Positions 16,552 to 25,212 are shown, counted from the stretch's first letter. The stretch: 64,000 nucleotides of DNA from Pseudomonas chlororaphis (GCF_003731765.1 NZ_MOAL01000004.1:2588643-2652642); one strand, 5' to 3'. Numbers and translations are program-made. The notes: generated by a model not told the origin, from the sequence alone.

Positions 16552-17604
16552 TTATGCAACGCGTCGGATGCGTTTTTTCGCCGAGCGGCCACGGGTGTGG
16601 CTGAACAGGTCTTTCGGGTCGTCCTCGACCCACGGAACGAGATCGATCTTCGTACCCACGCCACGTTTTTCAGCCTGCTGAAGCACGTAGCGCAGCACCG
16701 AATAGTCTTCAAGAGCGAAGCCCACGGAGTCGAACACGGTGATCTGCTCTGCGCTCTGGCGACCTTCCTGATCACCCGTGAGCACACGCCACAGGTCGAT
16801 GACAGGCGAGTCGGCTTCAAGCTGCTGGATATCGCCTTCGATGCGGGTCTGCGGCTCGTACTCCACAAAGACCCTGGATTGGCGCAGGACCTCGGCATGG
16901 AGCTCGGTTTTACCCGGGCAGTCACCGCCGACGGCGTTCAGGTGCATTCCCGGCTCAAGCATCTCGGGGGTGATGATGGTCGCGTAGGCCTTGTCTGCGG
17001 TGACGGTGGTGATGATGTCCGCCCCTCGTACGGCTTCGGCAACACTCTGCGCACGGGTGATTTTGAGCTCGGGGTATTCCTGGAGATTCCTGATCAGCTT
17101 CGACGTCGCGAGAGGATCGGTGTCGTACGCAACGATCTCTTGAATGCCCAGGTGCTTATGGAAGGCCAGGGCCTGGAACTCACTTTGCGCACCGTTGCCG
17201 ATCAGTGCCATTTTTCGAGCGTCTGGACGGGCCAGTGCTTTGGCGGCCATCAGCGAGGTGGCGGCGGTACGCAAGGCCGTTGCAATCGTCAGCTCAGAAA
17301 GCAGCACGGGGTAGCCCGTGTTGACATCAGCCAGCACCCCGAATGCCATCACGGTATGAAGGTCTTTGAAGGTGTTGGAGGGATGGCCGTTTACATACTT
17401 GAACGCATACTGGTTGTGATCCGCCACGGGCATCAACTCAATCACCCCGACCTCTGAGTGGCTTGCCACGCGGGCAGACTTGTCGAACTCCGGCCAGCGC
17501 TTGAAGTCTTCGCGAATAACCTCGGAAAGTTCCCCCAAGAACTGCACTACGCCAATGTCATGAACCAGGTCAGACATCGTGGGTACGTCGATGAAATGCG
17601 TCAT
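16552..17604 (-). CDS. ocd: Ornithine cyclodeaminase
   Basis: Converts L-ornithine to L-proline and ammonia using NAD. From the ATG at 17604 the protein has 350 residues, normal for the family. It shows the N-terminal substrate domain and a Rossmann domain with GNGAQSEFQ. Conserved segments TAATSLMAAK, HLNAVGGDCPGKTEL and the DSVGFALEDY stretch fit ornithine cyclodeaminase rather than alanine dehydrogenase. An upstream extension to 17706 would be low-complexity. It is co-directional with ctlX and divergent from an Lrp-type regulator. Confidence 0.9.
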   Translation of the reverse strand: MTHFIDVPTMSDLVHDIGVVQFLGELSEVIREDFKRWPEFDKSARVASHSEVGVIELMPVADHNQYAFKYVNGHPSNTFKDLHTVMAFGVLADVNTGYPVLLSELTIATALRTAATSLMAAKALARPDARKMALIGNGAQSEFQALAFHKHLGIQEIVAYDTDPLATSKLIRNLQEYPELKITRAQSVAEAVRGADIITTVTADKAYATIITPEMLEPGMHLNAVGGDCPGKTELHAEVLRQSRVFVEYEPQTRIEGDIQQLEADSPVIDLWRVLTGDQEGRQSAEQITVFDSVGFALEDYSVLRYVLQQAEKRGVGTKIDLVPWVEDDPKDLFSHTRGRSAKKRIRRVA

Positions 17605-17722
17605 TGCTAAGCACCTGAATAAGGGCGCCCGCCTTGAAGTAGTGCTGAGCGGGCGCCAAGTAAGAGTTCTTGCCACCTGCAAAATTCTGATGAAAGACTG
17701 ATACAAAATGAAGCGTACAGGT

Positions 17723-17736
17723 TGCCAGATTTGGCA
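17723..17736. promoter_or_regulatory. Inverted repeat between ocd and the Lrp-type regulator
   Basis: TGCCA-GATT-TGGCA is a perfect 5-bp inverted repeat with a 4-bp centre, in the 185-bp gap between the divergent genes. It is 54 bp from the regulator start and 119 bp from ocd. Size, symmetry and place fit an Lrp/AsnC operator. No experimental consensus is available for this regulator. Confidence 0.4.
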
Positions 17737-17789
17737 GTTTTCTAGACACTTTGCTCACTAAAAATAGCAATCTGGATAGCGTGCGCATC

Positions 17790-18212
17790 ATGGACAACAT
17801 TGATCGGGAACTCATCGCTCTACTGCGGGACAACGCCCGCACCCCTGTTATGACATTGGCCAAGAAGCTCAAGGTCGCCCGGGCCACTGTGCAGAATCGC
17901 CTCACCAAGCTCGAAGAGAGCGGCGTCATCATGGGCTACACGATCCGCCTTCAGTCCGATGCCATAGAGCGAGGGGTCAGGGCAATCACCAGCATTGCTA
18001 TCAGTGGCCACCATGCCGCCGAGGTCAAACACGCGCTACGCGGGCATCCCAGCGTAGTCGCCATCCATACCACCAACGGCCGATGGGACCTGATGGCGGA
18101 GCTTCGGGCCGAAACACTGGAGGCCTTTGACAAGGCGCTCAACACCATTCGCTCCATTCAGTACATTGACAACACTGAAACCAGCATCCTGCTGTCGACC
18201 TTCAAGATGTAG
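17790..18212 (+). CDS. Lrp/AsnC-family transcriptional regulator
   Basis: A 140-residue regulator with an N-terminal helix-turn-helix (about 1-55; LIALLRDNARTPVMTLAKKL, then VARATVQNRLTKLEESGVI) and a C-terminal effector-binding domain (about 65-140). The ATG at 17790 gives the standard MDNIDRELI start; a TTG at 17751 opens a longer frame that is not needed. It is divergent from ocd-ctlX and upstream of the permease. By family behaviour it probably senses an amino acid of this pathway (ornithine, citrulline or proline) and controls the divergent operon. Confidence 0.87.
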   Translation: MDNIDRELIALLRDNARTPVMTLAKKLKVARATVQNRLTKLEESGVIMGYTIRLQSDAIERGVRAITSIAISGHHAAEVKHALRGHPSVVAIHTTNGRWDLMAELRAETLEAFDKALNTIRSIQYIDNTETSILLSTFKM

Positions 18213-18577
18213 TCCGAATTGGGCCGCCCGTACCTTGCTTTGCGCGACCTATCAAAATGCAACACAGACTATGCAAAGTGATAAGCCAAGCCTTCGTGCA
18301 TAACATTTTGTAGCGTTCCGGTTGGCAACTAGGGCTGGCAAAATGAGCACTTCTAGTCGACCGGGGCAGGATCCAACAACGGCAACACGCACACCGCGTC
18401 TCTAGAGTTCAATCACCTGACAGTTTGCTCAGGTCCTTGCGCTGGAATTTGCTTTCTCGTCTGCGTATTAACCAAACCCTCCGTTTTATGAGGTGCAACA
18501 TTACTTATGCCCACATAAATCACCTTCCATCAGGAAGGAGGGAGAGGTTTTCTCAGAAAAAAAATAAGAGGTCAGTT
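18213..18577 (+). promoter_or_regulatory. 365-bp upstream region of the permease gene
   Basis: No gene. It contains an inverted repeat TATCA...TGATA (18250-18283), a direct repeat of TGGCAA 13 bp apart (18323-18328 and 18336-18341) resembling the half-site of the Lrp-type operator at 17723, and AAAAATAA (18560-18567) beside the ribosome-binding site AAGAGG. The last fits the Hfq/Crc recognition pattern AANAANAA, suggesting catabolite repression of the transporter. All are by-eye motifs. Confidence 0.35.
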
Positions 18578-19996
18578 ATGCATCAAACCTGCAACTCGCA
18601 AGACGCGACTCACGGCGACGGACGAACACTTAAAAGACGGTTGGAAAATCGTCATATTCAGTTGATTGCCATCAGCGGCGCCATCGGCACGGGTCTCTTC
18701 ATGGGGTCAGGGAAGATGATTGCGCTCTCAGGATCCTCAATCATCCTGGTCTACGCGATCATTGGGTTCTTCGTCTTTTGCATCATGCGGGCGATGGGAG
18801 AGATGCTCCTCGCCAACCTTGAAATGGGCTCGTTCGCCGAGCTTGTCCACCATTACCTCGGGCCACGCGCAGGATTCATACTGGCCTGGTCGTACTGGCT
18901 CAGTTGGGTAGTAGTCGCCGTCGGTGACGTGGTGGTGGTCGCGGGGTTCCTTCAATACTGGTATCCACACCTCCCCACATGGATTCCAGCCTTCAGCACC
19001 ATGTTCCTGCTCCTGGCACTCAACATGCTGGCCGTGAAGGCTTTCGGTGAGGTGGAGTTCTGGTTCGGCCTGATCAAAATCATCGCCATCGTCGCCCTGG
19101 TCGTCACCGGGCTGGTGATGGTGGCCACGTCCTACACGTCCCCTGCCGGGGTAACCGCGTCCTTCAGCCACCTGGTAGCGCCCGGCGTCATGATGCCCCA
19201 TGGCATCTTGGGTTTCCTTGCCGGCTTCCAGATCGCCATCTTCTCGTTCGTTGGCACCGAGCTTCTGGGCACCGCCGCAGCTGAAGCCCACAACCCGGAG
19301 AAAACGCTGCCCAAGGCCATCAACACCATCCCACTGCGCATCCTGCTGTTTTACGTCACGGCGCTTGCCTGCATCATCAGCGTGATCTCCTGGGCCAACG
19401 TGCCTGCAAACCGCAGCCCCTTCGTCGAACTGTTCCTGCTGGGCGGCCTGCCGGCGGCCGCGGGGATGATCAACTTCGTGGTGATGACGTCGGCAGCCTC
19501 CTCGGCCAACAGCGGCGTGTACTCGGGCTCCCGCATGCTCTACGGCCTGTCTCACAACAAGCAGGCACCGCAGGCTTTCGGACGCCTGTCGGGTTCCGGC
19601 ACACCGGTCCGCGCACTGGTGTTCTCGGGCCTTTGCATGGCGATTGCGCTGACCCTGCTGTTCGCCATCCCGGACATCATGGTGATCTTCACCTTGGTGT
19701 CGACGATTTCGGCTGTCATGGTTATCGTCACCTGGTCGTTGATCCTGCTGTCGTACTTCGCCTACCGCCGCAGCAACCACGAAGCTCACCTGCGCTCGAC
19801 CTTCAAGCTCCCCGGTGGCAGGTTCACGGCAGGTATTTCCCTGGCGTTCCTGATGTTCGTCCTGTGCCTTCTCGCACTGGAGCCGGATACCCGCACCGCC
19901 CTGTACGTGATGCCCATCTGGTACATCGGCTTGCTGCTTGCCTATCGCCACAATGCGAAAGCGACGGTGTACCCGGCCGCCACCACAGCCTCTTGA
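18578..19996 (+). CDS. CycA-like amino acid permease (APC family)
   Basis: A 472-residue inner-membrane symporter with about 12 transmembrane helices. The N-terminus carries the AAT-family signature LENRHIQLIAISGAIGTGLF. The rest follows the D-serine/D-alanine/glycine transporter CycA closely in order and spacing (FGEVEFWFGLIKI, AAAEAHNPEKTLPKAIN, SANSGVYSGSRMLYGL). The ATG at 18578 is preceded by AAGAGG; the frame is open further upstream but without conserved sequence. Its place beside ctlX/ocd suggests the substrate may be citrulline, ornithine or proline rather than D-alanine. Family sure, substrate unknown. Confidence 0.88.
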   Translation: MHQTCNSQDATHGDGRTLKRRLENRHIQLIAISGAIGTGLFMGSGKMIALSGSSIILVYAIIGFFVFCIMRAMGEMLLANLEMGSFAELVHHYLGPRAGFILAWSYWLSWVVVAVGDVVVVAGFLQYWYPHLPTWIPAFSTMFLLLALNMLAVKAFGEVEFWFGLIKIIAIVALVVTGLVMVATSYTSPAGVTASFSHLVAPGVMMPHGILGFLAGFQIAIFSFVGTELLGTAAAEAHNPEKTLPKAINTIPLRILLFYVTALACIISVISWANVPANRSPFVELFLLGGLPAAAGMINFVVMTSAASSANSGVYSGSRMLYGLSHNKQAPQAFGRLSGSGTPVRALVFSGLCMAIALTLLFAIPDIMVIFTLVSTISAVMVIVTWSLILLSYFAYRRSNHEAHLRSTFKLPGGRFTAGISLAFLMFVLCLLALEPDTRTALYVMPIWYIGLLLAYRHNAKATVYPAATTAS

Positions 19997-20013
19997 GATG
20001 TTGAGAAAGGAAG

Positions 20014-20235
20014 ATGCGAGTGAGCTCATCGACGTCAGGCATCAAGCTCGACCCTTCAACCAGAAAGAGGATCAAGCAGGCCGCTGCCTCTCTGGATCGA
20101 ACACCGCATTGGTTCATGAAGAAGGCCGTGCTGTATTGGCTACACCGGGTCGAACACGGCTCAAGCGCATCAGAGCTGCTGAACGAGGGGGAGATCGACG
20201 CCGATAACCGCCCCCTCAATCGGCAGAAGCTGTAG
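20014..20235 (+). CDS. Free-standing PutA-type ribbon-helix-helix protein
   Basis: A 73-residue protein. Residues 9-50 (GIKLDPSTRKRIKQAAASLD, then RTPHWFMKKAVLYWLHR) match the ribbon-helix-helix DNA-binding domain at the N-terminus of trifunctional PutA, including RTPHW. No proline dehydrogenase follows; the frame ends cleanly. AAAGGAAG lies directly before the ATG, and a GTG two codons on has better spacing, so the protein may be 71 residues. It starts 18 bp after the permease and is probably co-transcribed. Likely a small dimeric repressor. Its domain type fits the predicted flow of ornithine to proline encoded nearby. Confidence 0.75.
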   Translation: MRVSSSTSGIKLDPSTRKRIKQAAASLDRTPHWFMKKAVLYWLHRVEHGSSASELLNEGEIDADNRPLNRQKL

Positions 20236-20278
20236 ATTTCTCGAGCGAGTCATTTACCCCCCAAGCACTGCATGCAGT

Positions 20279-20362
20279 GCTGGATTACAGGGGTTTGCAC
20301 AGAAACGAAAAAAGGACCCGAAGGTCCTTTTTTTGATCGCTGCCAGGTTCAGTAAAATCCTG
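20279..20362 (-). repeat. Copy of the tRNA-Gly downstream region with terminator
   Basis: The stretch 'tgctggatt.cag...' followed by 'gaacgaaaaaaggacccg' and the hairpin AAAGGACC-CGAA-GGTCCTTT (20311-20330) repeats 29910-29964, next to the real tRNA-Gly. Beyond the hairpin, a decayed tRNA 3' end can be followed (tggatgggcgaccgcg against tggagcgggaaacgag, 10 of 16). The hairpin with flanking A and T runs also works as a bidirectional terminator after the ribbon-helix-helix gene. Interpreted as an island junction. Confidence 0.5.
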
Positions 20363-20405
20363 CTGCCCCAGGTCTGGATGGGCGACCGCGCCCCCAAGAC
20401 ATGAG

Positions 20406-20540
20406 TCAGATCCGAAAGCTGCCCACCCATTGCTGCAAACGCACCGTCTGGCGTTCCAAATCAGCACAGGCATTGTTCACCGTCTTGCTGTTGAGGGTCT
20501 CGATGTTGGTACTGTCATGTTCATGGCCGTCTTTGAGGGA
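20406..20540 (-). pseudogene. Possible 3' remnant of a chemoreceptor gene
   Basis: A minus-strand frame ends at 20406 and reads ...NNACADLERQTVRLQQWVGS plus FRI and a stop. The helical heptad pattern and the ending in VxxFRI resemble the last 35 residues of methyl-accepting chemotaxis proteins. No start or upstream receptor sequence is present, and the frame loses coding character above about 20540. The rest of the 470-bp gap (20236-20705) holds the terminator described separately and nothing else I recognise. Confidence 0.3.
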
Positions 20541-20705
20541 GGGAAAGCAAGGGCGGTTATGCTCCCCTTGCTCTAACAGCAGACCCGGCTGTTATCAGGC
20601 CCGGTCACGACTCCGCCAGGTAAAAATCTGCACACGACAGCTGAATTCACAGCAGATGCGGGCAAGAACAGACACAGGCGCCAGAGCGGCCTTGTGCTGA
20701 TCACA

Positions 20706-22076
20706 TCACTCGCCCGCCCACTGCTCCCGTATGAATCGCTGCGCCATCACCTGCAACAGACGATCATCGTCTCCCGCCGCGCCAATCACCTGCAGGCCCA
20801 CTGGCATCCCCCTCACCTGCCCCACTGGCAGGCTGATCGCAGGTAACCCGATGAGGTTCCAGGCACTGGTGTGGCTGAGCACGGCAGCGCGCACATCAAT
20901 GTCCTCCTCACCGACCCTGACCTCACGCGCATCCACCGCTGTCGCAGTGATCGGCACACTGGGCGAGACCAGGACGTCATAGCGCTCGAACACCTGCGCC
21001 ATTGCGGCCTTGAGCCGTGCCTGGCTGGACTGTGCGCGGATGTATTGCCAACCCCTGACTTCACGCGACAACTCGAGGCGCTCGCGCACCTCGTCCTCGA
21101 ACTTATGCGGTGCATGCTCCATGCGCTCGGCGTGTACGTCGTAGGCCTCGGCGCGCTGCAGCATCAGCAGGGTCTCTTTCATGTCGGCCGACAGGTGTTG
21201 CAGCTCGTCGACCTGTTGCAGGCCTTCGCCAAACAGCTGTTGCGCCGCCTGGTACACCTGGCGATCCACTTCCACGTCTACCGGGCCGAAGCTACCGGAA
21301 GTGATCCAGCCCACCCGCAACGGTCGGGGGTTGGCCAACGGCGCACACGTCCGCCCGGCGATGACCTCAAACAACAGGCGCGCATCCTCGACGTGGTTGG
21401 CGATCGGGCCCACGTGGTCGAGGCTCGACGCCAGCGGGAATACACCCTCGATCGGCACGCATGCAAACGACGGCTTGAAACCGACCGCGCCACACAGGGC
21501 CGAAGGAATACGGATCGACCCGCCGGTATCGGTGCCCAGCGCCAAGGGGACCATGCCGCTGGCGACCGCCGCGGCACTGCCGGCGCTGGAGCCGCCGGTG
21601 ATGCAACGGGCGTCCCAAGGGTTGCGCGCAGCGCCCTGCAGTGAGCGATCGCCCGTCGGCCCGTAGGCGAATTCATGGGTTAAGGTCTTGCCGATTATCA
21701 CCGCGCCCGCCTCACGCAAACGCTTCACACACAAGGCATCGTGTTCGGGTTGGAAGCCTGCGAAGTGCGCCGAACCGTACGTGGTGACGTAATCGAACGT
21801 ATCGATGTTGTCTTTGACCGCCACGGGAATACCGTGCAACGGCCCCAGGTCCAGGCCCTGATCGAACAACTCATCGGCCTTGCGCGCCTGGGCCAGCGCC
21901 ACAGGCGCATCGACGCAAACGAAGGCATTCAGGATCGGATTCAGGCGCTCGATGCTATCCAGGGCGGCCTGCGTCAGCTCGACACTGGTCAGGCTGCCCG
22001 CGCGAAGGCGCTGGGCCAATTCAATGACCGATTGACCGAAAAAATAACCCGCGTGGGTAGGCTTCGCCAGGCTCAT
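20706..22076 (-). CDS. Amidase (amidase-signature family)
   Basis: A 456-residue cytoplasmic hydrolase of small amides. The Ser-cisSer-Lys triad is present: Lys88 in AVKDN, cis-Ser163 in GGSSAGSAAAV and nucleophile Ser187 in GTDTGGSIRIPS. The ATG at 22076 has GGAG eight bases upstream. It starts 14 bp after the end of the MFS transporter gene and is in the same operon, so the transporter probably imports its substrate. The amidase family is too broad to name the substrate; allophanate, aryl-amides and hydantoin-derived carbamoyl compounds are all possible. Confidence 0.87.
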   Translation of the reverse strand: MSLAKPTHAGYFFGQSVIELAQRLRAGSLTSVELTQAALDSIERLNPILNAFVCVDAPVALAQARKADELFDQGLDLGPLHGIPVAVKDNIDTFDYVTTYGSAHFAGFQPEHDALCVKRLREAGAVIIGKTLTHEFAYGPTGDRSLQGAARNPWDARCITGGSSAGSAAAVASGMVPLALGTDTGGSIRIPSALCGAVGFKPSFACVPIEGVFPLASSLDHVGPIANHVEDARLLFEVIAGRTCAPLANPRPLRVGWITSGSFGPVDVEVDRQVYQAAQQLFGEGLQQVDELQHLSADMKETLLMLQRAEAYDVHAERMEHAPHKFEDEVRERLELSREVRGWQYIRAQSSQARLKAAMAQVFERYDVLVSPSVPITATAVDAREVRVGEEDIDVRAAVLSHTSAWNLIGLPAISLPVGQVRGMPVGLQVIGAAGDDDRLLQVMAQRFIREQWAGE

Positions 22077-22089
22077 ACAAACAACTCCA

Positions 22090-23421
22090 TCAAACCACTG
22101 CGGGTGTAGGGGAAAGGGCAACGTTGCGACTGCCGGGACGCACCATCAGCATCGCGCTCATACCCAGCGCAGTGGCCACCGCCGCCGCCACGAACATCGA
22201 CGAGTAGCCGTAGCGCACGGTCAGGTAGCCGGTCAGCATCGGCGCGATAAACGAAGCGGTGTTGGCGATGAAGTGCGTCATGCCGCTGTAGGCGCCGACT
22301 CGGTTGGACGGCGCAGTATCGATCACCACAGCCCAGTAAACAGAGTTCGGCAGTGCATTGAGGGCGTTGGCCACGGTCATCAGGGCAATCACGCCCCAGA
22401 CGGTCTGGGCCTGCGAAACCAGGATGAAACACAGCGTGGTCAACAGCAGGCAGGTCGCGGCCAGCCAGCTACGCGCCACTTTCAGGTTGCCGGTGCGGCG
22501 TAGCAGCAAGTCGGATATCTTGCCGCCCAGCAACACGGTGAAACAGGCGCCGGTCCACGGGATCATGCCCATGTACCACAGCGACGACAGGTTGTAGTGA
22601 AACTCGTCCTGCAGGTATTTGGGCGTCCAGGTGAGCAACAGGAACGTCACGTACACGAACGAGAAGTAACCGACCGCATTGAGCAACAAGTCCTTGTTCT
22701 TGAAGAAATGCCACACCGGCGTAACGCTGCTGCCAGGAGGCGAAGCGTAGGTTGCCGCGGCACGCTCCTGCCGCAGGAACTCACGTTCGGCCTTGGACAT
22801 CCGCGGGTTCTCATCAGGGGTGTTGGTGAAGCGCGTCATAAAGAAAATCAGCAGTGCCAGGCTGACCACGCCCAGTACCACGAACATGCTGCGCCAGTCG
22901 CCGGTCAGGGTTTGCAGGCCCACCGCCACCGGTGCCGTCAGCAGTGCCCCGAGCGGTGTGCTCAGCAAGCCGACGGAAACCACGAAGCCGCGCTCCTTGG
23001 GCGTGGCCCAGTTGGCGACGCTCTTGTTGATCACCGAATAGGCCGGGCCTTCGGCAAAACCAAACAAAACGCGAATGGTGGCGAAACCGGCCATGGCCGA
23101 GCCCCCCATGAACGCGAGCCCCAGGTCGCCTGCAAAGGCGGTGGCGATCTCGAAGATCGACCAGGTGCCACCGGCAATCAGCCAGATGCGCTTGGCGCCA
23201 AAACGATCGGCCAGGATTCCGCCGATCAGCGCCCCGAGGATGTAGCCGTAACCGAAGAAGCCCAAGACATTGCCCCAGTCAGCCTTGTCGAAGCCGTACT
23301 CCGGAAGAATGCTCGCCGAGGCATAGGAAATCGCGCCGCGGTCAATGTAGTTGAGCAACGCCATGAGCATGATCAGGAAGAAAATCTGGTAGCGGAAACG
23401 CGGGATAGCGGGACTGTTCAT
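22090..23421 (-). CDS. MFS transporter (anion:cation symporter type)
   Basis: A 443-residue inner-membrane carrier with 12 predicted helices and a charged central loop (about 195-235). The N-terminal RYQIFFLIMLMALLNYIDRG and the loop motif GGILADRFGAKR are typical of the ACS family, which moves organic anions such as sugar acids and carboxylates. First gene of the operon with the amidase, and divergent from a lacI-type gene, with two operator-like sites in the promoter gap. Probably imports the amidase substrate or exports its acid product. Confidence 0.87.
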   Translation of the reverse strand: MNSPAIPRFRYQIFFLIMLMALLNYIDRGAISYASASILPEYGFDKADWGNVLGFFGYGYILGALIGGILADRFGAKRIWLIAGGTWSIFEIATAFAGDLGLAFMGGSAMAGFATIRVLFGFAEGPAYSVINKSVANWATPKERGFVVSVGLLSTPLGALLTAPVAVGLQTLTGDWRSMFVVLGVVSLALLIFFMTRFTNTPDENPRMSKAEREFLRQERAAATYASPPGSSVTPVWHFFKNKDLLLNAVGYFSFVYVTFLLLTWTPKYLQDEFHYNLSSLWYMGMIPWTGACFTVLLGGKISDLLLRRTGNLKVARSWLAATCLLLTTLCFILVSQAQTVWGVIALMTVANALNALPNSVYWAVVIDTAPSNRVGAYSGMTHFIANTASFIAPMLTGYLTVRYGYSSMFVAAAVATALGMSAMLMVRPGSRNVALSPTPAVV

Positions 23422-23490
23422 AGGATCTGACTCTTCAAATGATGGCAGAAGTCAAAAAATCGGCCGCGTCCGGCGTATTTTTATTGTTTT

Positions 23491-23506
23491 ACCCAAACGT
23501 TTGGGT
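23491..23506. promoter_or_regulatory. Perfect LacI-type operator
   Basis: ACCCAAAC|GTTTGGGT is a perfect 16-bp palindrome with the central CpG typical of LacI/GalR operators. It lies 70 bp upstream of the transporter start and 125 bp upstream of the lacI-type gene, in their shared 210-bp promoter region. Confidence 0.75.
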
Positions 23507-23535
23507 TGTCGAAATGTAGAGACTGAAAAAGTGTT

Positions 23536-23551
23536 AGTCAATCGTTTGGGT
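23536..23551. promoter_or_regulatory. Second, imperfect LacI-type operator
   Basis: AGTCAATC|GTTTGGGT has one perfect and one 5/8 half-site relative to the operator at 23491, with centres 45 bp apart (about four helical turns). This spacing would allow the repressor to occupy both sites on one face of the DNA. Confidence 0.6.
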
Positions 23552-23631
23552 AAAGTTTTATTTCGAGGGCTGGCGCATCGATTGGGATAGAATCGCGCGC
23601 AAGAAAACAGACGGTTGGAAGCCTCTCAGAC

Positions 23632-24669
23632 ATGCCGAATCAATCTCGTCCCGCCACACTGAAGTCCATGGCGACCGCGCTCGGGGTACACGTCTCGACG
23701 GTGTCTCGGGTGCTCAACGGCGACCCGGCGGGGGTCGAAAGAGCGGCTTCGACCGAAGTGGTGGCACGTATTCGTGCGCTGGCCAAAGAGCTGGATTACC
23801 GGCCGAATACGCAGGCATCCAACCTGAAATTGCGTAAAAGCCAGGAAATCTGCGTGCTCATGCCGCGCCTCACCGACCTGGTGATGGCGACCATTTACGA
23901 CAGCATCGACAGCGCGGCCGAGCAAGCGGGCTATCTCACGTTCGTCTCCAACACAGACGACCAACAGGTGCGCCAAATGGCCCGTGCCGAGCACGCCTTG
24001 CGCCGCTCGGTGGCCGGCCTGATCGTGGGTGACTCCCACGTGGGTGAGACCCAGCCACTGCTTGACCTGCTTAAACGCAAACACATTCCCTACGTCCTCG
24101 TCAGCCGCCAGATTGCCGGGCACTTGACGGCGGGCAGCGACGACGAAACGGGCGGCTGGCTGGCGGCCGAACACCTGTACCAACAGGGCTGCCGCGAGGT
24201 GGCGATATTGGCAGGCGAACGGCACGCCTCCACCGGGGCAGACCGTACCCGTGGGTTCATCCGTTATTACCGTGAGCAAGGCATCACCCTGCGCCCGGAG
24301 TGGATCCTCAATGGCCCTTTTGACAGCCTCACCGGGCACAAGCAAGGCGAGTACCTGCTGGGGCTCACCCCGGCCCCACAGGCGTTTTTCGCGGTCAACG
24401 ACTTCCTGGCCATCGGCCTGATGGGCGCGGCGCGTGACAAGGGTTTGGAGCCGGGCAAGGACATTGCCGTGGTGGGTTTCAACGACATCCCGCTGGCCAA
24501 AGAACTGTTCGTGCCACTGACCAGCGTGCGCCTCCCACTGGCGCAGATGGGCCTGCATGCGGTGGAGTTGCTGCACAAGCGCATCAAGGGCGAGCCCGCC
24601 GAGTCGATCATCCTCGCCCCGCAATTGCAGGTGCGAGCGAGCTCCTCGCTGTTGCATCGCACGGCCTGA
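23632..24669 (+). CDS. LacI-family transcriptional regulator
   Basis: A 345-residue repressor with an N-terminal helix-turn-helix and hinge (about 10-65; SMATALGVHVSTVSRVLNGD) and a periplasmic-binding-protein-like effector domain (about 70-335) with the usual VNDFLAIGLM and VVGFNDIPLA motifs. It is divergent from the MFS-amidase operon and is the obvious ligand of the palindromes at 23491 and 23536. The inducer is probably the amide substrate or a product. Confidence 0.9.
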   Translation: MPNQSRPATLKSMATALGVHVSTVSRVLNGDPAGVERAASTEVVARIRALAKELDYRPNTQASNLKLRKSQEICVLMPRLTDLVMATIYDSIDSAAEQAGYLTFVSNTDDQQVRQMARAEHALRRSVAGLIVGDSHVGETQPLLDLLKRKHIPYVLVSRQIAGHLTAGSDDETGGWLAAEHLYQQGCREVAILAGERHASTGADRTRGFIRYYREQGITLRPEWILNGPFDSLTGHKQGEYLLGLTPAPQAFFAVNDFLAIGLMGAARDKGLEPGKDIAVVGFNDIPLAKELFVPLTSVRLPLAQMGLHAVELLHKRIKGEPAESIILAPQLQVRASSSLLHRTA

Positions 24670-24771
24670 AGGGCGACTTCGCCCGAGCGCACAACGCGAT
24701 GCAGTTTGTTGCAGACAGGGATATGCTAAGGCCCCATCCGCCCGGCGGGCCTGGCTTGCAAGGAATGCGTC

Positions 24772-25212
24772 ATGGAACTCGTGGTTCATAGCTACTGCCT
24801 GAAAGGCGCGCGCCAAGAGCCTTTGCTGCCCCCTGTCACCCTCACACCCACCTCATTGACCTTGACGGTCGCCGAGCTCATTCGCCTGACCGTTGCCGAA
24901 CAGATCGCCGCGCTGTCGGTCCAGCATTGGCTGGAACACCTGTCGGTGCGTGAAGTGCTCGACCGCCAATACCTGAGCGAGCGGGACGTTCTTCAGCAAG
25001 CCCGTCAAGGCGCGGTGGTCATGCCGCAGGCCATCACGCCTCCAGACCTCGATGTCGGCGTTGAGGTCGAGCGGGCCTTGAAGGGTTTTGAAACCCGGGC
25101 GTTCCGCGTTCTGCACAACGGCGTCATGCTGCAACGGCTCGATGAGTCAATCGAGTTAAGCCCCCCCTCCGCGCTCGCGTTTATCCGCCTGGTGCCGCTG
25201 ATTGGCGGTTGA
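24772..25212 (+). CDS. Uncharacterised 146-residue protein paired with a DUF4132 gene
   Basis: A small soluble protein without signal peptide or membrane segment. It opens with a beta-rich stretch (MELVVHSYCLKG...), then a helical core with repeated AELIRLTVAEQIAAL-type sequence and an ending rich in hydrophobics. GGAA precedes the ATG. It is 30 bp upstream of the large DUF4132 gene on the same strand and almost certainly co-transcribed. I do not recognise a family; its role is probably as partner of the downstream protein. Confidence 0.75.
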   Translation: MELVVHSYCLKGARQEPLLPPVTLTPTSLTLTVAELIRLTVAEQIAALSVQHWLEHLSVREVLDRQYLSERDVLQQARQGAVVMPQAITPPDLDVGVEVERALKGFETRAFRVLHNGVMLQRLDESIELSPPSALAFIRLVPLIGG

